Shown here: positions 34,566 through 39,541 of the stretch, piece after piece
How the letters are laid out: each line of letters starts with the position of its first letter
Position numbering within the stretch: the first letter of the stretch is position 1
NCBI GenBank assembly: GCA_001603595.1
Contig: LUZK01000057.1
Span: 1 to 39,541 of the forward strand
Reading direction: 5' to 3'
Source: Bacteroidales bacterium Bact_19
Lineage (GTDB): Bacteria; Bacteroidota; Bacteroidia; Bacteroidales; ML635J-15
DNA: 39,541 bases
Notes under the pieces: generated by a model
The model's input: only the letters and a program-made list of their open reading frames with translations
Database searches by the model: none
What the model was told of the DNA's origin: nothing
Position numbers and translations under genes: made by a program

Positions 34566-35527
34566 AAAAAAATAAGTTTAAAAATTTTTTAATTTTTTCT
34601 CTTTTGTTTTCTTTTATTTCCTGCAATACTTCTAAAGTTTATGTTGATGTTCTCAAACCTCCTTCTATAAATCTGGGTATAGAATATGATACAATATTAG
34701 TTTTTAACAGAACAAAAATAAAAACGCCCAAAGAAGGAAAGCAATTTATATACAAATTATTTTTTGCTAAAAACTTTAAAAGAGATATTACAGCATCAGA
34801 AATTTGCATTGATGCATTTATAAATTCGGTTAATGATTCAGGTAAAAAAAATGCAATAAAAATTTTTAATGAAAATATATCCGCTAGTGATGGATTTTTT
34901 ATTCCACTTGAACTTGAAAAGAATGAAATAGATTTATTGTCATCAAATCATAATAATAATATTCTTGTTAGTCTTGATATGTACAAGTCAGGTTATGTAA
35001 AAGAATATATTAATGAGGAAACATATGAATATATAACAATTTCAACAACCTGGCGAACATACAACATTTCTGATTATACAGTTATAGACCAATTTACTAA
35101 CGAATATTGTTTTGAAACTAAATACATAAAACCTAATAATAGATTTAAAGGACGTTTTAAGTTATTTTTTGCAGTTTCAGAAATTGTTGGATATGACTAT
35201 GCTTCAAGAATCTCACCAACATGGTTTACAGAACCTAGATATATTTATAAAACTTATGATAAAAATCTAATAGTAGCATCAAAATTTGCCCAACAAAATC
35301 ATTGGGATGAAGCGGCAGAAATTTGGCTTAAATTATCAGAATCAGAAAATGAAAAACATTCCTCATTCTCATTATTCAACCTAGCAGTTTATAACGAAAT
35401 CAAAGGAAATATTGATTTATCTATTGATTACGTAAAAAAAGCTTATAAAATTTATCCAACAAAAATTATGTATGATTATTTAATAATTCTTCAAAAAAGA
35501 AAAGAAGAAATACAGATTTTAGATTAG
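34562..35527 (+). CDS. lipoprotein, possibly DUF6340-like, with C-terminal TPR-like helices
   Basis: This 321-residue protein has a lipoprotein signal (FSLLFSFISC, Cys21). The mature start VYVDVLKPPSINLGIEYDTILVFNRT resembles Bacteroidota lipoproteins I recall as the DUF6340 family (family name from memory). A central mixed alpha/beta region is followed by helices around 245-310 (ASKFAQQNHWDEAAEIWLKL and SLFNLAVYNEIKGNIDLSI) that look like two TPR units. Function is unknown. It overlaps the M15 peptidase gene by 4 bases (ATGA), so the two lipoproteins are translationally coupled. It converges on birA with a 9-base gap and no visible terminator. Confidence 0.75.
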   Translation: MKKNKFKNFLIFSLLFSFISCNTSKVYVDVLKPPSINLGIEYDTILVFNRTKIKTPKEGKQFIYKLFFAKNFKRDITASEICIDAFINSVNDSGKKNAIKIFNENISASDGFFIPLELEKNEIDLLSSNHNNNILVSLDMYKSGYVKEYINEETYEYITISTTWRTYNISDYTVIDQFTNEYCFETKYIKPNNRFKGRFKLFFAVSEIVGYDYASRISPTWFTEPRYIYKTYDKNLIVASKFAQQNHWDEAAEIWLKLSESENEKHSSFSLFNLAVYNEIKGNIDLSIDYVKKAYKIYPTKIMYDYLIILQKRKEEIQILD

Positions 35528-35536
35528 CCTTGAATT

Positions 35537-36259
35537 TTATAAAAATTTTACTTCTTTAAAAAAATACTTCGAAACATCACCCTCAAATTTCTCAATAACT
35601 ATGTGTCCGTTATTTTCAATATCAATTATTTTACCTTTAAATTTGTTACTATTATCCTGAAATTCAGTATATTCATTGTATAAAAATAAAACTTTTAAGT
35701 ATTCATTTTTTAGTATTTCAAAAGCAGCATTTTTATTTTGTTTAATTTTTTGTAATACAATTTCTCCAAGAACTTTAATCTGTTCTTTTATATTATAATC
35801 AATACCTGTAATAATTTTTAAACTTACTGGATTTGGAATACTTTCATCAAAATAAACTTGATTTACATTTAAACCAATACCAATAATTGAAGAACTTATA
35901 AAATTTCCTGAAATATTGTTCTCAATCAAAATTCCACAAATTTTTTGGTTATTAACATAAATATCATTAGGCCATTTAATTTTTGCCTTAACACCAAATA
36001 ATTTTAAATACTCAATAACGGCAAGAGATACAATTAAATTTAGTTTAAAAAAATCTGTAACTCGTATTTCGAGAAATGTAATTATTGACATCAAAATATT
36101 TTTAAAAGGTTCAGATAACCATTTATTATTACCTAAACCTTTACCATCAGTTTGTTTATAAGCAAATACAATTGTTTCTTGATTTATAATTTTATTTTTT
36201 ATTAATTCTGAAGAATAAAAATTTGTAGAATTAATTTCTTTTAACTCGATAAAGTGCAT
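35537..36259 (-). CDS. birA: biotin--[acetyl-CoA-carboxylase] ligase
   Basis: This 240-residue protein attaches biotin to the carboxyl-carrier lysine of biotin enzymes. The biotin-AMP loop region is QTDGKGLGNNKWLSEP (36-51; the usual GRGRxGR is changed to GKGLGNN), followed by KWPNDIYVNNQKICGILIE (95-113), whose lysine contacts biotin. The short C-terminal SH3-like domain is at about 195-235. There is no N-terminal helix-turn-helix domain, so it is a class I ligase without the repressor function of E. coli BirA. It is last in the leftward run nadA, PagL-like, barrel, birA, 17 bases after the barrel gene. Confidence 0.92.
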   Translation of the reverse strand: MHFIELKEINSTNFYSSELIKNKIINQETIVFAYKQTDGKGLGNNKWLSEPFKNILMSIITFLEIRVTDFFKLNLIVSLAVIEYLKLFGVKAKIKWPNDIYVNNQKICGILIENNISGNFISSSIIGIGLNVNQVYFDESIPNPVSLKIITGIDYNIKEQIKVLGEIVLQKIKQNKNAAFEILKNEYLKVLFLYNEYTEFQDNSNKFKGKIIDIENNGHIVIEKFEGDVSKYFFKEVKFL

Positions 36260-36276
36260 TCTTAAATATAAATATA

Positions 36277-37014
36277 TTAATTAAAAACATACAGCAAACT
36301 TAGCTTTAATCCACCATAAAGAGGATTAGTTTTGAAATTAGCTTTTTCTTCATCACTCAAATAAGAACTTTCTTTATCAAATCCCAAACCGTTAATACCG
36401 TAGACATCAGAAATTATATAGTTTACTCGAAATCCGAAATTTAATAATAATTTATTATTTATTAAATTAAAATTAGTTCCAAAACCCATCAAAACACCAT
36501 ATCCATTAGATTTAAACTTATTTTTAACAGCTATATTACTTGCATTAGAATATGTAAAAATATTTCCATTTATTAAAGCAAATCCAGAAGGATCAATAAA
36601 AGTTCTATTATATGTTACTTTATTTACTAAATGAATTAAACCACCTAACTCAAAATATGACCATTGACCAAATTTAAAAATAACAGGAATATCATTTGAA
36701 TTATAAGATATTGAAGAATTATATAATATATCGTTATTTATAAAATTTTTAACAGAACCCAAATATTTCTGATTAATTTTTGTGCTATTTAAATTTATTT
36801 CAATACCAAAATTATCACTAAAATAATAAGATGCGCTGAATCCAAAAAAATTACCAAACGATGCTTCAATATCTTGTTCAGCACCTTGATCAAAAACCTG
36901 TTTATTAATTAACCAGGTAGAATTTAATCCACCATTCAATCCTACGATAAATTGACTATTAACACCTAAACAAAAAATAAAGTTTAAAAAAATAATAATG
37001 CCTAACTTTTTCAT
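36277..37014 (-). CDS. outer-membrane beta-barrel protein (PorT-like)
   Basis: This 245-residue protein has a signal peptide (about 1-20; IIIFLNFIFCLGVNSQ), then FIVGLNGGLNSTWLINKQ, a start seen in PorT-like barrels of Bacteroidota. Strands alternate to the end (LLNFGFRVNYIISDV and GGLKLSLLYVFN). The barrel call is firm; the PorT comparison is loose and no specific role in type IX secretion should be assumed. It sits 10 bases after the PagL-like gene in the nadA-birA run. Confidence 0.72.
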   Translation of the reverse strand: MKKLGIIIFLNFIFCLGVNSQFIVGLNGGLNSTWLINKQVFDQGAEQDIEASFGNFFGFSASYYFSDNFGIEINLNSTKINQKYLGSVKNFINNDILYNSSISYNSNDIPVIFKFGQWSYFELGGLIHLVNKVTYNRTFIDPSGFALINGNIFTYSNASNIAVKNKFKSNGYGVLMGFGTNFNLINNKLLLNFGFRVNYIISDVYGINGLGFDKESSYLSDEEKANFKTNPLYGGLKLSLLYVFN

Positions 37015-37024
37015 AATTATAAAG

Positions 37025-38170
37025 TTAAAAATTTAACAAAATAAAACTTTCAACAAAATCAGCTTGCCCAAAATTAACTTTTAAATTTAAACCTGCAATA
37101 ATTTTTAATTTTTTATTTAAATTTAATGTATAACGGTATCCAATTTTGTTACTGTTTATTGTTTTAATAAATGTTTTTAAACCTATATCAGAGTCGTAAA
37201 TTCTAACATGATTACGATAAAAAGGTTTATAAATATCAAGGCAAGCTTCTGTATAAAATCCACAATTTCCAAACAAAAATTCATGACCCCAGAAAACTCC
37301 AAATGTAAAACTATTTAATAAAATATTATTGTTTAAAAATTCTTGTTTTGTCATAAAATACTTAAAACTTGAATATTGAGTCAAATTAAAACCAAAATAA
37401 TGTCTATTTGAAGCAGAGTTTTTAAATAACATTCCAGACGATAGATTATATACTAAAAATTTTGGTCCATTAGCAGGTTTTGTGGCAGAACCAAACTCAT
37501 GTAAACCAAAAGAAATAGAAATAAATTTTTTCCATTTATGGTCGTAGTTAAATTCTTTAATTAAAATATCATTTTGTTTTATTTCGTTTTTTTTAAAAGT
37601 TACACCCAAACCAACAACCAAAGAATTCAGACCATTATTAGGAAGCTTTAAATGACCATTTGACAAATGTATTGCTCCAAATGAAAATTGATATCTTAAA
37701 TTGTCTGAATAAAATTTTTCAATAACTACTTTTCCATTTGCAAAAGCAGTAATATTTGAGCCTATCATTAAATTTAATGAATTTTCAGTATAATTATAGG
37801 GATTGGAGTTATATGAGAAACCTATTCCACCTTTAAATTTAACATTGATTTTATCTGAACTTTTAATTTTTAAACTAATCTCCGGACAAATTCCTAAAAT
37901 TAATCCTAATTCAGGATTTCCAGGTTTTACAGCATACAGTGATATAAATATTTGAGGATAATTATAAAATTCAGACCATTGATATTCATCATTAAATTGT
38001 TTTCCATAAGATAAACCAAAATAATATCCTGGATGAATATCAGGAAATTTAGAATAATTTTTTATTGTATAAAAACCATTTGCACTAAAGGAAAATAAAT
38101 TTTGGGAGTACAAAAATTGGTTTTTTGCAATCGCAAAAATTATAATTATTGCAAACAAATTAAATTTCAC
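37025..38170 (-). CDS. PagL-like acyloxyacyl hydrolase / lipid A deacylase candidate
   Basis: This 381-residue protein has a signal peptide (about 1-23) and an outer-membrane barrel pattern throughout. Residues 166-182 read AIHLSNGHLKLPNNGLN, resembling the active site of PagL lipid A 3-O-deacylases, in which H and S lie two residues apart (here H168 and S170) followed by N and a downstream N-x-G. It is about twice as long as Pseudomonas PagL (about 150 mature residues), with some 190 additional C-terminal residues, as Bacteroidota proteins annotated as acyloxyacyl hydrolase often are. It would remodel lipid A acyl chains in the outer membrane. Its start overlaps the nadA stop by 4 bases. Confidence 0.72.
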   Translation of the reverse strand: MKFNLFAIIIIFAIAKNQFLYSQNLFSFSANGFYTIKNYSKFPDIHPGYYFGLSYGKQFNDEYQWSEFYNYPQIFISLYAVKPGNPELGLILGICPEISLKIKSSDKINVKFKGGIGFSYNSNPYNYTENSLNLMIGSNITAFANGKVVIEKFYSDNLRYQFSFGAIHLSNGHLKLPNNGLNSLVVGLGVTFKKNEIKQNDILIKEFNYDHKWKKFISISFGLHEFGSATKPANGPKFLVYNLSSGMLFKNSASNRHYFGFNLTQYSSFKYFMTKQEFLNNNILLNSFTFGVFWGHEFLFGNCGFYTEACLDIYKPFYRNHVRIYDSDIGLKTFIKTINSNKIGYRYTLNLNKKLKIIAGLNLKVNFGQADFVESFILLNF

Positions 38171-39168
38171 AAACCAAGTTTTTTTGATAATTCCAACATG
38201 TTAATAATCGATTTTTCAGCTCGTTTAATTAATTTTTCGTCAAGATTTATTTCAGGTTGTTCGTATTTGATACAATTATAAACTTTTTCAATTGTATTTA
38301 GCTTCATGAAATTACAATCGTTACAACCACAGGTAGAGTCCAATGCAGGTGCTGGAATATAAGTTTTTGATGGATTAGCTTTTCGCATTTGATGAAGTAT
38401 TCCGGATTCTGTTGCGACTATATATTTAAGAGAATCATCTTTTTTTGTAAATTCTAAAAGATTGCTTGTACTTCCAACAAAATCAGAAATAAGTAATATT
38501 GGTTTCTCACATTCAGGATGTGAAATTAGCTTAGCATCAGGATTTTCTTGTTTTAATCTTATAATTGCTTCTAGGTCAAATTGTTTATGTACATGACAAG
38601 CACCATCCCATAATATCATTTCTCTTCCTGTAACACTATTAATATAATTTCCTAAGTTTTTATCCGGTCCAAATATAATTTTTGCATCTTTTGGCAAGCT
38701 CTCAATAATTTTTTTAGCATTTGATGATGTTACAACAATATCCGTAAGAGCTTTTATCTCTGCAGTTGTATTAACGTAAGAAATAACAATATGATCAGAA
38801 TATTTTTCAATAAATTTTTTAAAATCCTCAGTTTTACAGGATTCTGCTAAAGAGCAACCAGCATTCAAATCAGGAATTAATACTTTTTTATTTGGAGATA
38901 AAATTTTTGCTGTTTCGGCCATAAAATGTACTCCTATAAATACAATTATATCTGCATTTGTTTTTGCAGCTTGTTGGGATAATTGTAAACTATCGCCAAC
39001 AAAATCACATAAATCCTGTAATTCACCATCTACATAAAAATGTCCCAGCAAAACAGCATTTTTTTCATCTGCCATTCTTCTTATTTCTCTCTTAATATCA
39101 ATTCCATCCGGTATTGGTTCAGAAATATAACCAAAATTTTTGATTTGATTTTCAATATTATTAATCAT
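38167..39168 (-). CDS. nadA: quinolinate synthase
   Basis: This 333-residue [4Fe-4S] enzyme condenses iminoaspartate with dihydroxyacetone phosphate to quinolinate in NAD synthesis. Cluster cysteines are C105 (LNAGCSLAESC), C191 (WDGACHVHKQF) and one of the C-terminal STCGCNDC group (C285 most likely). LLGHFYVDGELQDLCDFVGDSL at the N terminus and SHPEC are conserved substrate-site segments. nadB and nadC, common neighbours, are absent. It heads a leftward unit with the PagL-like gene (4-base overlap), a barrel and birA. Confidence 0.96.
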   Translation of the reverse strand: MINNIENQIKNFGYISEPIPDGIDIKREIRRMADEKNAVLLGHFYVDGELQDLCDFVGDSLQLSQQAAKTNADIIVFIGVHFMAETAKILSPNKKVLIPDLNAGCSLAESCKTEDFKKFIEKYSDHIVISYVNTTAEIKALTDIVVTSSNAKKIIESLPKDAKIIFGPDKNLGNYINSVTGREMILWDGACHVHKQFDLEAIIRLKQENPDAKLISHPECEKPILLISDFVGSTSNLLEFTKKDDSLKYIVATESGILHQMRKANPSKTYIPAPALDSTCGCNDCNFMKLNTIEKVYNCIKYEQPEINLDEKLIKRAEKSIINMLELSKKLGL

Positions 39169-39541
39169 AATTGTAATTATTTAATATTTAAAAATTCTGA
39201 TTATTATTATTATTCACTGTTTACAAGTTTATAAAAACATAAAATCTTTTAATTTTCTATTTGCAAATATCAGATATTAAATTTTAATAACAATAAAAAA
39301 TTAAAACAAATATTGATTTTCAGCTAATTAATAAAAATACTAACATCTGTTAATATGTTTATGTTAACATGTTATAAGTATAAATTTTTAACTATTTAAC
39401 AGTAAATTGTGTTAAAAAAAATTACGAAAAAAAATAAAAAAATTTTTGCATTTTAAAAACAATTTTTTAATGTCAGTTAAGTTAGATTTGTGCAAAAATT
39501 TTTTTCAAGATTTTTCTACAAGTATTAACATTTTTTCTAAA
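39169..39541. other. 373-base extremely A+T-rich terminal gap
   Basis: This stretch runs from the nadA start to the end of the window and contains no open frame of note. It has long A and T runs, the 10-base palindrome ATGTTAACAT (39361-39370), overlapping AACATGTT, and a rightward TAGATTTG box near the end. I see no good TTATCCACA DnaA box; the closest is TTTTCTACA with two mismatches. It could be the promoter region of the next gene or part of an origin-type region, but the sequence does not decide. Confidence 0.6.
39483..39490 (+). promoter_or_regulatory. -7-like box (TAGATTTG) for a gene beyond the right edge
   Basis: This is an exact TAnnTTTG match on the plus strand, divergent from nadA and with no start codon following it inside the window. 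It suggests that a rightward gene begins soon after base 39541. Confidence 0.4.

Overview
The window is a gene-dense, low-G+C stretch of chromosome from a member of the Bacteroidota, most likely class Bacteroidia. Several things point there: a fused LpxC-FabZ gene, an 80-residue-class ATP synthase epsilon subunit, an OMP_b-brl-type TonB receptor with an N-terminal carboxypeptidase-regulatory-like domain, a sigma/anti-sigma/outer-membrane cassette, many small outer-membrane barrels and lipoproteins, and repeated TAnnTTTG boxes (the Bacteroidota -7 promoter element) just upstream of transcription units. I see no tRNA, rRNA, CRISPR array, insertion sequence or prophage. Almost everything is core housekeeping.

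Layout. 1-3623: the 3' part of atpD, then atpC and a TonB-type outer-membrane receptor. 3661-9171: aspS, a CYTH-domain protein and a 1061-residue hybrid sensor kinase. 9396-14266: a Na/Pi cotransporter-like protein, then on the other strand an ECF sigma factor, its probable anti-sigma factor, an outer-membrane barrel and a MORN-repeat lipoprotein. 14400-16607: lpxC-fabZ and lpxA (lipid A). 16608-17182: a gap bounded by two terminators that holds a candidate 57-residue small gene on the minus strand. 17183-22166: B12-dependent ribonucleotide reductase nrdJ, waaA (Kdo transferase) and an outer-membrane protein. 22375-31315: a rightward run of ettA, a TPR/SpoIIE-type phosphatase, mnmG, adenine deaminase, dtd, a MazG-like pyrophosphohydrolase and deoC. 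31312-32286: a polyprenyl diphosphate synthase. 32401-35527: queD, an orphan C-terminal transketolase half and two lipoproteins, one an M15 peptidase. 35537-39168: a leftward operon nadA, PagL-like deacylase, outer-membrane barrel, birA. The last 373 bases are extremely A+T rich and carry a promoter-like box facing out of the window.

The most notable non-coding signal is a set of three parS-type ParB-binding palindromes, at 20751, 27876 and 29551. Two sit in the gaps either side of the adenine deaminase gene and one is embedded in the waaA reading frame. parS sites cluster near the replication origin, so this segment is probably origin-proximal; no parA, parB or dnaA is inside it. Functional themes are envelope biogenesis (LpxC-FabZ, LpxA, WaaA, PagL-like, several barrels and lipoproteins), translation quality and tRNA modification (AspS, Dtd, MnmG, QueD, EttA), and nucleotide metabolism (NrdJ, Ade, DeoC, MazG-like). 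I found no clearly new multi-gene system. The best leads for novelty are the small ORF next to nrdJ, the parS cluster, the orphan transketolase half, the ECF-like promoter that abuts its own sigma gene, and the PagL-like protein.
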